DNA from: DASSUW01 sp963835525
GTDB taxonomy: Bacteria > Actinomycetota > Thermoleophilia > Solirubrobacterales > Solirubrobacteraceae
Direction of reading: 5' to 3'
Assembly: GCA_963835525.1 (NCBI GenBank)
Contig: CAWIFM010000003.1
Location: forward strand, 930,001 to 994,000
Length of the DNA: 64,000 nt
Shown here: piece by piece, positions 51,428 to 61,412 of the stretch
How positions within the stretch are numbered: the stretch's first letter is position 1
Layout: each line of letters opens with the position of its first letter
Notes under the pieces: generated by a model
Databases searched by the model: none
What the model saw: only the letters and a program-made list of their open reading frames with translations
What the model was told of the DNA's origin: nothing
Program-made: the position numbers and the translations under genes

Positions 51428-52654
51428 CCGCACGGCCCGGAGGTCCAGGGCCGGGTCGTGGGCGAGGATCGCCGCCTCGAGCTTGCGCAGCTCGGCCGAC
51501 GGCAGGATGCCGATCTCGCTGAGCTGCCGCCACGCGTCCTTGTAGGAGGCCAGCGCGTCGGTCTGGCGGCCCGAGCGGTAGAGCGCGAGCATGTGCTGCC
51601 CGCGCAGGCGCTCGCGCTCGGGGTGGTCGCCCACGAGGGCGCCCAGCTCGGCGGCGACCGCGGAGTGGCGCCCGAGCGCGAGGTCGGCCTCGACGCGGTC
51701 CTCGAGCGCCGCCAGCCGCAGCGCCTCCAGCCGCGCGCCCTCGCGCTCGGCGAACGCCTCGCCGAACTCGGCCAGCGCCGGACCGCGCCAGAGCGCCAGC
51801 GCCTCCGCGAGCCGGTCGGCAGCGGCGCCGTGATCGCCGGTCGCCAGCGCCGCGCGCCCCTCGCCCGCGAGGCGCTCGAAGCGCCCGAGGTCGAGCGTGT
51901 CGGGGTCGATCTGCAGGCAGTAGCCGGCGGCGTCGGTGCGCAGCACGCCCGGCGGCAGCACCTTGCGCAGGTGCGAGACGTTGATCTGGACCATCTTGCG
52001 CGCGCTCGCCGGCGCGTCCTCGCCCCACAGCTCCTCAATCAGTCTTCGCGCGGGGATCGACCGGCCGGAGTCCAGGAGCAGGAGCGCGAGCAGCGCCCGC
52101 GGCTTGGCGCCGCCCAGCTGGACGGGCCCGTCCTCGCCGCAGGCCTCGAGCGGTCCGAGCAGCCGGTACTCCATGGGCTCGGCACGAGTCGCCTCGAAGG
52201 CGCCGAAGGCGCCGGCGAAGTACACGAGCGGCTCGCCGTCGCGGCGGATCCGCACGTCGCGGACGCGACCGACGACGATCGAATGGTCACCGCCGGGGTG
52301 CTCGGCCTCGAGGTCGCATTCGATGACGGCCAGCGGGTCGCGCAAGGGCTCGGCGAAGCGGTCGGCGCCCGGTTCGGCCGCGCGGCGGGCGAACTCGCCG
52401 TGCCCGGCCGCGAGCACGTGCACCTCGAAGCGCTTCGCCGTCCGCATCCGCCGCCACGTGAGCGAGTCGCGCGCCGCGCAGAACGAGACGAGCGGCGGAT
52501 CGAGCGACACGGCGGCGAACGAGCTGACGATCAGCCCGAGCGGCGTGCCGCCGACCTCGGTGGTGACGAACGCGACGCCCGTCGCGAAGCGGCCGAACGC
52601 GTCGCGCAGGGCGCGGTCCTCGGAGCAGTGCAGCAGGGCGGGGGCGGCGGACAT
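51398..52654 (-). CDS. Flavin reductase domain fused to a BTAD (SARP-like) regulator
   Basis: Residues ~15-165 form a flavin reductase-like domain: AFGRFATGVAFVTTEVGGTP, GLIVSSFAAVSLDPPLVSFC, GGDHSIVVGRVRDVRIRRDG and PLVYFAGAFGAFEA. Without a stop the frame continues with MEYRLLGPLEACGEDGPVQL, GGAKPRALLALLLLDSGRSI, a winged-helix DNA-binding domain (RKMVQINVSHLRKVLPPG) and a BTAD helical repeat domain to the end (residue 418). The start overlaps the monooxygenase stop (TGATG). This would place FMN supply and transcriptional control in one protein. Less likely, a lost stop joined two neighbouring genes. Confidence 0.75.
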   Translation of the reverse strand: MSAAPALLHCSEDRALRDAFGRFATGVAFVTTEVGGTPLGLIVSSFAAVSLDPPLVSFCAARDSLTWRRMRTAKRFEVHVLAAGHGEFARRAAEPGADRFAEPLRDPLAVIECDLEAEHPGGDHSIVVGRVRDVRIRRDGEPLVYFAGAFGAFEATRAEPMEYRLLGPLEACGEDGPVQLGGAKPRALLALLLLDSGRSIPARRLIEELWGEDAPASARKMVQINVSHLRKVLPPGVLRTDAAGYCLQIDPDTLDLGRFERLAGEGRAALATGDHGAAADRLAEALALWRGPALAEFGEAFAEREGARLEALRLAALEDRVEADLALGRHSAVAAELGALVGDHPERERLRGQHMLALYRSGRQTDALASYKDAWRQLSEIGILPSAELRKLEAAILAHDPALDLRAVRLVERRAAPA

Positions 52655-53829
52655 CAGTGCAGCGCGTGATCGCGGCCCAGCGCGACGTCGCCGAGCAGCT
52701 CGTAGGCGCGGTTGGCGCCGAGCGGTTGCATGAAGCTCCCCGCCCGGACGTCGCGGTACGCGCGCGCCAGCGGATGGCCGTTGAGGTAGCCGGCGCCGCC
52801 CGACAGCGCGAGCGCGCGGTCGACGATCCGCGCGGCGGCCTCGTTGACGAACGCCTTCGCCGCCTGCGCCTCGGCGAACAGCTCCACCAGCGGCTCCTCC
52901 GACTCGTCGACCAGCGCGGCGGCCCGCGCCAGCGTCGCCCGGCAGGCGCCGAGCTCGATCGCGTTCTCGGCCACCAGCGTGCGTGCCCGGGCATCCGGCT
53001 CGCGGACCGCCGCGTTCGAGGTCGCCACCGCGGCCTCGGCGATGCCCAGCGAGGCGGAGGCGTGGAACAGGCCGGCGACCAGGTTGCGGTCCATGTAGGC
53101 GTCGGCGTCGCCGGCCAGGAAGCCGCCGCGCAGCGCCGACAGCGGAACCTCGACGTCGGAGAAGGTCACGGAGTTGCTGCCCGAGGCCCGCATGCCGAGC
53201 GCGTCCCAGTCGTCGTGGATCCGCACGCCGTCGGTGGCGGGATCGATCGCCGCGTAGCCGTAGCGCTCGACGCCGTCGTCGCCGACGAAGGTGACCGCGG
53301 TCTGGAGCACGGTCGCGGCCGGCGACATCGTGCAGAAGATCTTGCGCCCGTCGATCCGCCAGCCGGACTCCGTGCGCGTCGCCGTGGTCGAGGGTCGCGT
53401 CAGGTCCTGGCCCGGCTCGCTGACCGCGGTGGCCATGATCACGCCGTCGCGCGCGATCGCCTGCATCGAGGAGCCGAAGGCGCGCGCCCGCCGCTCGTCG
53501 CCGGCCGCGACCGCGGCCAGCCAGCGCCGGACCATGTTCAGCAGGACGGCGAAGTGCATGTTGACGCCGATCGCCACCGAGGCGTCGCCCCGCGCCAGGC
53601 GGCTCGAGGCGACGACGACGTCGTGCACCGAGGTGACGCCGAGGCCGCCGAAGCCGGCCGGGATCGGGGCCGTGAAGTAGCCCGCCTCCTTGAGCGCGGC
53701 GACGCTCGCGTGCGGGAACGACGCCGCCCGGTCGTGCTCGGGGGCGCGCCGTGCGAGCTCCTGGGCGAGCGACTCGGCGAGGCGCACCAGGCGGGCGCCC
53801 GCGTCGGTGTTGGCGGTCAGCTCGAGCAT
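52654..53829 (-). CDS. Acyl-CoA dehydrogenase-fold flavin monooxygenase-like protein
   Basis: The 391-aa protein has the acyl-CoA dehydrogenase fold: FPHASVAALKEAGYFTAPIP, GFGGLGVTSVHDVVVASSRL, MATAVSEPGQDLTRPSTTAT, WRIDGRKIFCTMSPAATVLQ, GMRASGSNSVTFSDVEVP, and the C-terminal LSGGAGYLNGHPLARAYRDV. Sitting directly upstream of a flavin reductase domain, it more likely is the oxygenase of a two-component FMN-dependent monooxygenase (HsaA/DszC-like) than a fatty-acid enzyme. The ATG giving MLELTANTDAG was chosen as it avoids an Arg/Ser-rich non-typical extension. Confidence 0.82.
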   Translation of the reverse strand: MLELTANTDAGARLVRLAESLAQELARRAPEHDRAASFPHASVAALKEAGYFTAPIPAGFGGLGVTSVHDVVVASSRLARGDASVAIGVNMHFAVLLNMVRRWLAAVAAGDERRARAFGSSMQAIARDGVIMATAVSEPGQDLTRPSTTATRTESGWRIDGRKIFCTMSPAATVLQTAVTFVGDDGVERYGYAAIDPATDGVRIHDDWDALGMRASGSNSVTFSDVEVPLSALRGGFLAGDADAYMDRNLVAGLFHASASLGIAEAAVATSNAAVREPDARARTLVAENAIELGACRATLARAAALVDESEEPLVELFAEAQAAKAFVNEAAARIVDRALALSGGAGYLNGHPLARAYRDVRAGSFMQPLGANRAYELLGDVALGRDHALH

Positions 53830-53896
53830 GACGAGGCTCAGTGGTTCGTGGACGGCGGCCGGGGCCCGGTAGCCCCGGCCGCCGGAGCACGAGCTC

Positions 53897-54466
53897 CTAG
53901 TCCGCGATGACCCCCACCTCGACAGGGACACCGTTGGTGACCATGTCGAAGACGACGGAGCGCGCCTGCGCGCGCTCCACGAGCTCGCGCAGCTTCTCCG
54001 GCGGCGCTTCGCCGGAGACCTTGAAGCTCACGCGGATGTTGCTGAAGCCGTTGCGCACCTCGTCGGACAGGCCGAGCGCGCCGCGCACGTCCATGTCGCC
54101 CTCGAGGGTCGACTCGACGGCGGTCAGGCGCACCTTGCGCGCCGCGGCGACGTAGACCAGCGAGGTGGTCAGGCACGCGGCCAGCGCGTGCAGCAGGGCC
54201 TCGGCCGGATTCGGGCCGGTGTCGCTGCCGAGCAGGATCGCCGGCTCGCCGGCGTCGATCGTGAACGCGTGCGTGCGCGTCGAGTCCTCCTGGCCGGCGC
54301 CGTAGAACGCCTTGATCGTCGAGCGGTTGTGCGCGCCGTCGACCCACCGGTTCTGGGCGCGGAACTGGAACACGCCGAGCGAGGGGTCGGCCTTGATCGC
54401 GTCGAGCGTGCCGTACATCTGCTCGCTGTCGACGCCGTTGCGGATGCGGTCGAGGATCTGTGTCAT
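53897..54466 (-). CDS. OsmC-family peroxide-protective protein
   Basis: The 189-aa protein shows OsmC/Ohr traits: PAILLGSDTGPNPAEALLHA, LAACLTTSLVYVAAARKV with one redox-type Cys, and the later SNIRVSFKVSGEAPPEKLRE. The second cysteine of classical Ohr (usually in VCPYS) is replaced by SVVFDMV, so peroxidase activity by the two-Cys mechanism is doubtful. It heads the operon with the monooxygenase and the reductase/BTAD fusion. Confidence 0.85.
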   Translation of the reverse strand: MTQILDRIRNGVDSEQMYGTLDAIKADPSLGVFQFRAQNRWVDGAHNRSTIKAFYGAGQEDSTRTHAFTIDAGEPAILLGSDTGPNPAEALLHALAACLTTSLVYVAAARKVRLTAVESTLEGDMDVRGALGLSDEVRNGFSNIRVSFKVSGEAPPEKLRELVERAQARSVVFDMVTNGVPVEVGVIAD

Positions 54467-54631
54467 GCGATCGAATGTCCCGCAGGGCCGGCGAGCGCGC
54501 AACGTGAGTCTTTTCCGGCCCTTACCCGAGGGCTAGCAATACCTCGGGTCGGGAGGCCAAAACCCTCGCGTTGCGCTCGCGGCGGAGGGCGGGCAGCATC
54601 GCCGCTCCTCCCCACGAAAGGACTCCCCCTC

Positions 54632-56447
54632 ATGTACGCAACCGGAAGGTCGCGCGCGCTCGCTGCGGGCGCGCTCGCCGTGGCCGCGCTCGGCTTCACG
54701 GTCGCCCAGGCGACCGCCGCGACCACGGCCCAGGTGCAGAACGGCACCCTGTTCATCACGGGCACCAACGGCGCCGACGACATCACGCTCCTGCCCAGCG
54801 CCACGAACGTCCTCGAAGTCGACATCAACGGCGACGGAGTCGAGCGACCTCAGCTTCGACCGCGGCACCTTCACGGCGGTCGACATCCAGGCCCGCGGCG
54901 GCGACGATCGCGTCACCAACCGCGGCCAGTTCTTCGACGAGGCAATCACGGTCGACGGCGGCAGCGGCCACGACACGCTGACCGGCGGGCTCGGCGACCA
55001 GACCGTGACCGGCGGCAGCGGCAACGACACGGTCTCGGGCGGCGATGGCGACGACACCGCGCGGCTCGGCACCGGCAACGACCGCTTCACCTGGAACCCC
55101 GGCGACGACAACGACGTCGTCGAGGGCGAGGCGGGCGCCGACGTCCTCGACTTCAACGGCAGCGCCGCCGCCGAGACGATCGACGTCTCCGCCAACGGCC
55201 CGCGCGTGCGCTTCCTGCGCAACATCGCGAACGTGGTCACGGACCTCGGCGGGGTCGAGCGCATCGAGCTCGACGCCCTGGGCGGCAGCGACACGGTCGT
55301 GGCCGGCGATACCGCCGGCACCGAGCTCGAGACCCTCGCGGTCAACCTCAGCGCCTTCGGCGGTGCCGGCGACACGGTGCCCGACTCGGTCATCGCCGGC
55401 GGCACGCCTGAGGACGACGCCGTCGTTCTCGGCAACCAGGGCGGAGCCCAGACCGTGTCCGGCGCGACCACCGAGGTGGAAGTCACCGGCGGCGAGGCCC
55501 ACGACGAGATCAACGTCGGGACCGGCGACGGCTCCGACACGATCACGGCGAACGTCGCCGTGGCCGGGTCCGCCGTGTTCGACGTCGACGGCGGCAACAG
55601 CATCGACACCCTTGACTACACGGGCACCGCGGGCGCCGACCAGATCAGCGTCGTCTCCAATGGCGCCAAGCTGCGGACCGGCGGCCCGGCCTCGGCGCCG
55701 CTCGACTCGATCGTGGAGAACATCCGCGTGCAGGGCCTCGGCGGCGACGACGCGATCAACGCGATCGGCAACACCGTGTCGAGCCTGCTGACGTTCGACG
55801 GCGGTGCCGGCGCCGACAACCTGCGCGGCGGGGTGGGCTCCGACGTGCTGCTCGGCGGCAGCGGCAACGACCTCGTCGACGGCAACTCCAGCGCCGACGT
55901 CGCCGAGATGGGCAGCGGCAACGACCGCTTCCAGTGGGACCCGGGCGACGGCAGCGACACCGTGGACGGCCAGGCCGGCGCCGACGCCGTCGATTTCAAC
56001 GGCTCGAACATCGGCGAAGTGCTCGAGCTGTCGGAGTACTTCGGGCGCGCCCTGTTCACGCGCAACGTCGCCAGCATCACCATGTCCGCCGACGTGGAGG
56101 CCTTCGCCGTCCGCACCTTCGGCGGCGCCGACACGGTGACCGTCGGCGACATGTCCGGCACCGTCGTCCAGACCGCAGACGTCGACCTCAGCGCCAATGT
56201 GGGCGGCGGCGACGCGGTGGCCGACACCGTCATCGCCAACGGCACGGACGCCGCCGACGCGGTGCGCGTCTCCCGCTCCGGCGCTCAGGCCCGCGTCACC
56301 GGCCTGGCAGCCACGACGCGCGTCACCGGCAGCGAGGTCACCGACACGCTGCGCGTCCAGACCCTCGCCGGCGACGACGAGGTCACGATCGCGTCGAACC
56401 TCAACGACCTGATCGCCCTGGCGTTCGACCTAGGAGCCGACGACTGA
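54632..56447 (+). pseudogene. Exported Gly/Asp-rich repeat protein (hemolysin-type Ca2+-binding-like), one frameshift
   Basis: A signal peptide (MYATGRSRALAAGALAVAAL) leads into GTLFITGTNGADDITLLPSA. The frame breaks near 54834-54838 and resumes as DLSFDRGTFTAVDIQARGGD. A long array of beta-roll-like units follows: GSGHDTLTGGLGDQTVTGGS, GNDTVSGGDGDDTARLGTGN, and larger ~190-residue modules that occur three times. The GGxGxDxLxG nonapeptide pattern binds calcium in related proteins. Removing one G restores ~605 codons. Function is likely structural or extracellular. Confidence 0.75.
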
Positions 56448-57449
56448 GGCTTGCCGCGCGCCCGCGACGAGCGATTCCAGCTTCCCGTACGCCGAGTCGC
56501 GGGAGAGGTACTTCATCCCGCAGTCCGGGGCGGCGATCAGCCGCTCCGGACCGGCGTGCGGGAACGCGCGGCGGATGCGCTCGGCCACCGTCTCGGCGCT
56601 CTCGACCTCGTCGGTCGAGAGATCGAGCACGCCGAGGATGATCGTCTTCGACGACAGCGAGTCGAGCACCTCGAGGTCGAGCCCTGACTGGCCGGTCTCG
56701 ATGCTGATCTGGTCGCACTCGGTCGCGGCCAGCTCGGGCAGGAACGAGTAGCCGCTCGGCCGCTCGTGGATGATCGCCGCGTAGCCGAAGCAGATGTGGA
56801 CCGCGGTCGTGCCCTCGAAGCCCTCGGTGGCGCGCTTGAGGGCGGCGAGCCCGTACTCGCGCGCCGGCTCGGGGCGGGCCTGCATGTACGGCTCGTCGAC
56901 CTGGACGACGTCCGCGCCGGCGGCGAAGAGGTCGGCGATCTCCTCGCGCACGGCGTCGGCGTAGGCCATGCCCAGCGCCGCCGGGTCCCCGTAGTGGTCG
57001 TCCTGTGCCTGCTGGGACATCGTGAACGGCCCGGGCACGGTCATCTTCACCGGGCGGCTCGTGTGCGCGCGCAGGAACTCGAGGTCGCGCACCTGGACGG
57101 GGTGGCGGCGCGAGACCGGGCCGACCACGCGCGGCACCGGGTTGGGATGCCCGCTGCGGTCCAGCGCCGTGCCGGGGTTGTCGATGTCGACGCCGTCGAG
57201 CGCGGTGGCGAAGCGGTTCGAGTAGCTCTCGCGGCGCATCTCGCCGTCGGTCACGATGTCGAGACCGGCGCGCTCCTGGTCGGCGATCGCCAGCCGCGTC
57301 GCGTCGTCGTGCGCCTCCTCCAGGTAGGCCGGATCGATCCGCCAGAGCTCACGCGCGCGCACGCGCGGCGGGAACCGGTCGCGCAGGCGCTCGCGGTCGA
57401 TCAGCCAGTTGGGCTGGGCGTAGGAGCCGACGAGGCTGGTTCGGATCAT
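56430..57449 (-). CDS. MetE C-terminal-like (cobalamin-independent methionine synthase family) protein
   Basis: The 339-aa protein is a single TIM-barrel unit: RTSLVGSYAQPNWL, DIVTDGEMRRESYSNRFATA, VKMTVPGPFTMSQQAQDDHY, VVQVDEPYMQARP, VHICFGYAAIIHERPSG and the late APDCGMKYLSRDSAYGKL. His/Cys in HICFG and Cys in DCGMK are the zinc ligands for a thiol acceptor. Stand-alone versions lack the folate-binding N-terminal domain and use various methyl donors, so full methionine synthase function is not assumed. It overlaps the convergent repeat gene by 18 nt. Confidence 0.85.
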   Translation of the reverse strand: MIRTSLVGSYAQPNWLIDRERLRDRFPPRVRARELWRIDPAYLEEAHDDATRLAIADQERAGLDIVTDGEMRRESYSNRFATALDGVDIDNPGTALDRSGHPNPVPRVVGPVSRRHPVQVRDLEFLRAHTSRPVKMTVPGPFTMSQQAQDDHYGDPAALGMAYADAVREEIADLFAAGADVVQVDEPYMQARPEPAREYGLAALKRATEGFEGTTAVHICFGYAAIIHERPSGYSFLPELAATECDQISIETGQSGLDLEVLDSLSSKTIILGVLDLSTDEVESAETVAERIRRAFPHAGPERLIAAPDCGMKYLSRDSAYGKLESLVAGARQASVVGS

Positions 57450-57471
57450 GCCTCGCCGGCTCCCACAGCGA

Positions 57472-60400
57472 CTAGCTGAACGGACCGGCCCGGCGACCCC
57501 GCGGGGGCGCCACGACCGGCGAGTTGGCCTTGATGTGGTCGATCAGCACATCGAGCAGCAGGTCGCCGGTCTGCAGCACGTTCGTGCCGCCGGACAGCGC
57601 CGTGTAGCCGTCGCCGCCACCGAACATGAAGTCGTTGGTGACGATGCGGACGGTGCTGCCCGGGCCGAGCGGCGCCGTGGTGGGCCGCGGGCCGGGCGGC
57701 GCGAGCCACACGTTGTCGATCGCCGGCACGAGGCCGTTGCAGTGGAACTCGACCCACAGGCCGGAGTACTGCGGCGTGCGGCCGGTGCCGCCCGACGAGT
57801 CTCCGCACGGCGGGCGGAAGCCGTTGGCCAGCGCGGCCAGCAGCTGCTCGTAGGACAGCGTCTCGATCACCGTCGAATTGCCGAACGGCAGCACCGCGAA
57901 CGCCTCGCCCCACGTGATCTGGCCGGGCAGCTCGCCGCCGGCGGCCCGCGACGCGACGAAGTCCTCACGCAGTCCGCCGGAGTTCGTGATCGAGGCCTGG
58001 ACGCCGTCGTCGGCGTATTTGGCCTTCATCGCGTCGGCCACGAGGTTGCCCATGTCCGACTCCCGCAGACGCGCGGGGTTGTCGCGCAGGATGTCCCCGT
58101 TCTGGCTCCCGATGACGACGTTGCGCAGCGGCGCGGTATCCGCGTTGGCCTTGTCGACGATCGCCTTGACGTCGGCGCGCTGCGCCACGCCCTGGTTCTT
58201 CGCGAGCCGGGTCGCGGCGCCGACCCACTGCACGTCGCCGTCGTCGACCATGAGCTGCGCGACCGAGTAGCTGATGCCGGCGTTGAAGCCCTCGACCACC
58301 GGGATCCGGCCGACCATCGTGTTGGCCGCGCGGTGGGTGTGACCCGCGACCACGAGGTCCACCGTGGAGTTCTGGAGCTTCTCCACGATGCCCATGATCG
58401 GGCCCGACCACGGAACGGCCGGATTGCCGTCGACGCGGTTGGCTCCCGCCACCGCGCCCTCGTGGATGACGACGACCTGGACCTTCACGCCCATCCGGCG
58501 CAGCCGGGCCGACTCGCGCTCGATCCGCTCGGCCTCGTCGAGGAACGTGAGGCCGGCCGTGTTCCCGGGCTTGACCAGCTCCGGCGTGTTCCGCACGACC
58601 GAGCCGATCACTCCGACCCAGACGCCGTTGACGCGGAAGACCGCGGACGTCTTCATCCAGTCCGGCTCACGGCCTGTCGCCGTCTCGACGACGTTGGTGG
58701 CCAGGAACGGGAAGTTCGCCCGGTCCTGGTGCATCAGGATCCGCTCGATCCCGAAGTCGAACTCGTGGTTGCCGAAGCTCGTGGCGTCGAGCCCCCACGC
58801 GTTCTCCACGTCGATCGCCGGGACGTCCTGCAGGAGCGCCGAGCTCGGCGGCGATGCTCCGACGTTGTCGCCCGCGGCCAGCAGCAGCGACTGGCCGGGC
58901 AGCGCATCGGCCTCCTCGTCGAACATCGTCGCGAGCTGCGCGGCGCCGCCGACGCCGACCGTCGTGATCGTGTCGATCGTCGTCGCCGCCGGGTCGAGCT
59001 GACCGTGGAAGTCGTTCAGCCCGACGATGTTGACCGGCGTGTAGTCGTGCCCGTCGTCGAGCAGGTCACGCCTCACGATGCCCTGGCTCTTCTCGGGGGC
59101 CGGGACGTCGAGCAGGAACGCCGCGGTCGGCGCCAGGTCGATGCTGCGGACGTCGCGCACGACGCCGCGGTCGATCGCCTTGCCGCCGGCCAGGAACGTG
59201 GCCCGCATGTTGGTGTTGGTGTCGAGGTCCTGCACGTCCGGCACGTAGCCGTGCTGGCCGAAGAACGCCGAGCGGGCGATCAGCGTGCCGGGCGTCGCCG
59301 CGTCGAACTGGTACGGCGGCGTGGAGAACACGACCAGGTCGCCGGTCCTCGTCGGGTGCGACATGTCGGCGAAGCCGTCGTCGCCGTTCGGGATGTAGCG
59401 CGCCTCGGCCTTCGTGAAGACGCGGTCGATGACCTTCCAGCCCTCGGGCTGGCCGTCGCCGGTCCAGTCGTTGGGATCCTGGAGCGCGAGGAAGGCGGCC
59501 TTGACGCGCTCCACCTCGCCCGGGAGCTGGGCGGTCGTGATCTGCTGCATGCCGGCGGCGTTGTCGCGCGTCGCGACGTTGAAGTAGATCTGCAGGGCGC
59601 CGCCGGCGAAGCAGGCCTTTGCCTTGCCGATCGTCTCACCGGCCGCCGCGCTCTGGGTCCGGCAGTTCGAGAGCTGCGGCCGCGACAGCAGCCCGAGGTC
59701 CACGAGCACCTTGCTCGCGTCGATGGCCAGGAACTGCGGGGCGAACCCGTGGTCGGACGAGACGAAGGTCGTCAGGTCCTTGTCCTTGAGCCGGTCCTGC
59801 GCCAGTCGCATCGTGGCGTCGGAGCCCTGGTACGCGCGGCGGATGAACGCCTCGCGCTGCTTGACGCGGCCGTCGGGCGTGCCGTTGGACTGGACGTCGT
59901 CGTAGGACGGGTTCTTTGCCCCGTTCGGCAGCCGCTTGGTGACGAGGCCGAGGAACTGGTGCTGCACCTCGTCGGTCACCGGGTAGCCGACCATGGCCAG
60001 GTCGGGCTTGTATTTGTCGAGGATGTACTTGATCAGCGGGTGGTGGCCGGTCTCCCAGTACAGGCCCTGCTCGATGTAGGTCTCCTCGCTGACGATGCCG
60101 GCCTCGAGGACGGCGAAGTCGCCGGCCTGCGAGGAGGGGAAGCGCTCGGCCACGAAGTCCTCGAAGCTGCCGGTGAAGCCCGGCTCGCCCGGCCACGTCG
60201 GCCAGGTCGCGTTCGCGCGCGTCACCGAGGTGTGGAAGAGGCGGACCTGCGACAGGTCGGACGCGAGACGCTCGACCTTGACCAGGAAGGCGGCGGTCTT
60301 GCCCTCGAGCGCGCCGCCGATGATCTTGACCTTGACGTCGGCCCACTCGCCTTCCTTGAGGTCGCCGACCTTGTTGGCGCCGCTCTTGGTCGTCGAGAAG

Positions 60401-61269
60401 AGGACGCGGTCGTAGCGCACCTTGCCGTCGCTCTTGCTGTCGTAGATGTAGGCGTTGAGGCCGTACTTGTCGACCCAGGTCGGGTTGCTGCCGTCGAGAA
60501 CGCGCAGGCGCATCTCCTTGGCGACGCCGTTGCGGGAGGGCGGCACGTTGGTCCAGCCCGTCGCGTCGGTGGGGGCGGCCTGCGCGAACGCCGGCCGTCC
60601 GGCGAAGCCCTGCGGATGGTCGAACTGGAGGCCGAACGAGGCGGTGAACGCCGGGTCGTCGAGCGCGGTGATGTAGTTGGTCGCCACGCCGCGGCCGGAG
60701 AAGAATCCGCGGAAGTCGATGGTCGGGCCGTCGATGGCGCCGCCGCGGCCGCCGGCCCACTCGATCTGGGCGACCTTCTTGCCGCCGCGCTCAGCCGACT
60801 GAGCGAGCGTCTCGGCCTGCAGCACGCCGGCGTCGAACGCCGCGGTGCGGCCGGGATGGGTCGCGGTCTGGGTGAACGGGTCGCCGTTCTTGTGGAACGT
60901 GTTGTTGGTCGAGCCGTGGACTCCCGGCCACGCGCCGGTGGCGAGCGTGAACCAGCCTGCGCCGGTGTTCGGCGGCGCCTGCGTCATGAGGCCGTGATCC
61001 GATGCCCGCGCGCCGTGCTTGAGCAGCTCGCGGAAACCGGGCGCCACGCCCTGGTCGGCGTACTTCTCGACCGACTGCTGCATCAGGCCGTCGGAGGCGA
61101 AGAAGAGGAACTTGTCGTCCCTGTCGTCTGAATGACCCCACCCGTGCGGCTGGGCGGTCTCCGCGCTGACCCATGGGACGAGGCCGATGGCCATCACCAC
61201 CGCCGCCAAGAGCCCGATCATGCGCATCTTGCGCCCGCCGATGGTCGCTCCCAACACGTCCTTGCTCAT
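57472..61269 (-). CDS. Exported alkaline phosphatase/phosphodiesterase-5'-nucleotidase fusion
   Basis: The 1265-aa protein starts behind GGAGGGG and has a signal sequence (MRMIGLLAAVVMAIGLVPWV). Residues ~50-720 form an alkaline phosphatase-superfamily domain (FLFFASDGLMQQSVEKYADQ, APPNTGAGWFTLATG, GYPVTDEVQHQFL, TFVSSDHGFAPQF). Residues ~750-1265 form a UshA-type metallophosphatase and 5'-nucleotidase pair: NIVGLNDFHGQLDP, LLAAGDNVGASPP, FGNHEFDFG, VAGHTHRAANT, and ITNSGGLREDF, GDGYTAL. One polypeptide could release nucleosides and phosphate from nucleotides or phosphodiesters outside the cell. The frame is intact. Confidence 0.85.
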   Translation of the reverse strand: MSKDVLGATIGGRKMRMIGLLAAVVMAIGLVPWVSAETAQPHGWGHSDDRDDKFLFFASDGLMQQSVEKYADQGVAPGFRELLKHGARASDHGLMTQAPPNTGAGWFTLATGAWPGVHGSTNNTFHKNGDPFTQTATHPGRTAAFDAGVLQAETLAQSAERGGKKVAQIEWAGGRGGAIDGPTIDFRGFFSGRGVATNYITALDDPAFTASFGLQFDHPQGFAGRPAFAQAAPTDATGWTNVPPSRNGVAKEMRLRVLDGSNPTWVDKYGLNAYIYDSKSDGKVRYDRVLFSTTKSGANKVGDLKEGEWADVKVKIIGGALEGKTAAFLVKVERLASDLSQVRLFHTSVTRANATWPTWPGEPGFTGSFEDFVAERFPSSQAGDFAVLEAGIVSEETYIEQGLYWETGHHPLIKYILDKYKPDLAMVGYPVTDEVQHQFLGLVTKRLPNGAKNPSYDDVQSNGTPDGRVKQREAFIRRAYQGSDATMRLAQDRLKDKDLTTFVSSDHGFAPQFLAIDASKVLVDLGLLSRPQLSNCRTQSAAAGETIGKAKACFAGGALQIYFNVATRDNAAGMQQITTAQLPGEVERVKAAFLALQDPNDWTGDGQPEGWKVIDRVFTKAEARYIPNGDDGFADMSHPTRTGDLVVFSTPPYQFDAATPGTLIARSAFFGQHGYVPDVQDLDTNTNMRATFLAGGKAIDRGVVRDVRSIDLAPTAAFLLDVPAPEKSQGIVRRDLLDDGHDYTPVNIVGLNDFHGQLDPAATTIDTITTVGVGGAAQLATMFDEEADALPGQSLLLAAGDNVGASPPSSALLQDVPAIDVENAWGLDATSFGNHEFDFGIERILMHQDRANFPFLATNVVETATGREPDWMKTSAVFRVNGVWVGVIGSVVRNTPELVKPGNTAGLTFLDEAERIERESARLRRMGVKVQVVVIHEGAVAGANRVDGNPAVPWSGPIMGIVEKLQNSTVDLVVAGHTHRAANTMVGRIPVVEGFNAGISYSVAQLMVDDGDVQWVGAATRLAKNQGVAQRADVKAIVDKANADTAPLRNVVIGSQNGDILRDNPARLRESDMGNLVADAMKAKYADDGVQASITNSGGLREDFVASRAAGGELPGQITWGEAFAVLPFGNSTVIETLSYEQLLAALANGFRPPCGDSSGGTGRTPQYSGLWVEFHCNGLVPAIDNVWLAPPGPRPTTAPLGPGSTVRIVTNDFMFGGGDGYTALSGGTNVLQTGDLLLDVLIDHIKANSPVVAPPRGRRAGPFS

Positions 61270-61412
61270 TCGCTAGCCCCTCCGTTCGCGGCCGGTGGGA
61301 CGCCACCCCGTTCGTCTGCCGGCCTGCTCTCTCCGAAACGCATGAGGGCGCTCTCGCGCCCCGTTGGTCGCGACGCTACCACGGTTGAATCGGCGAATGT
61401 GAACGCCGTGGT

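Noticed and set aside
57448..61131. 1227-codon plus-strand open frame opposite the phosphatase/nucleotidase fusion
   Set aside because: Val/Arg/Glu-biased shadow of a gene with complete catalytic motifs on the other strand.
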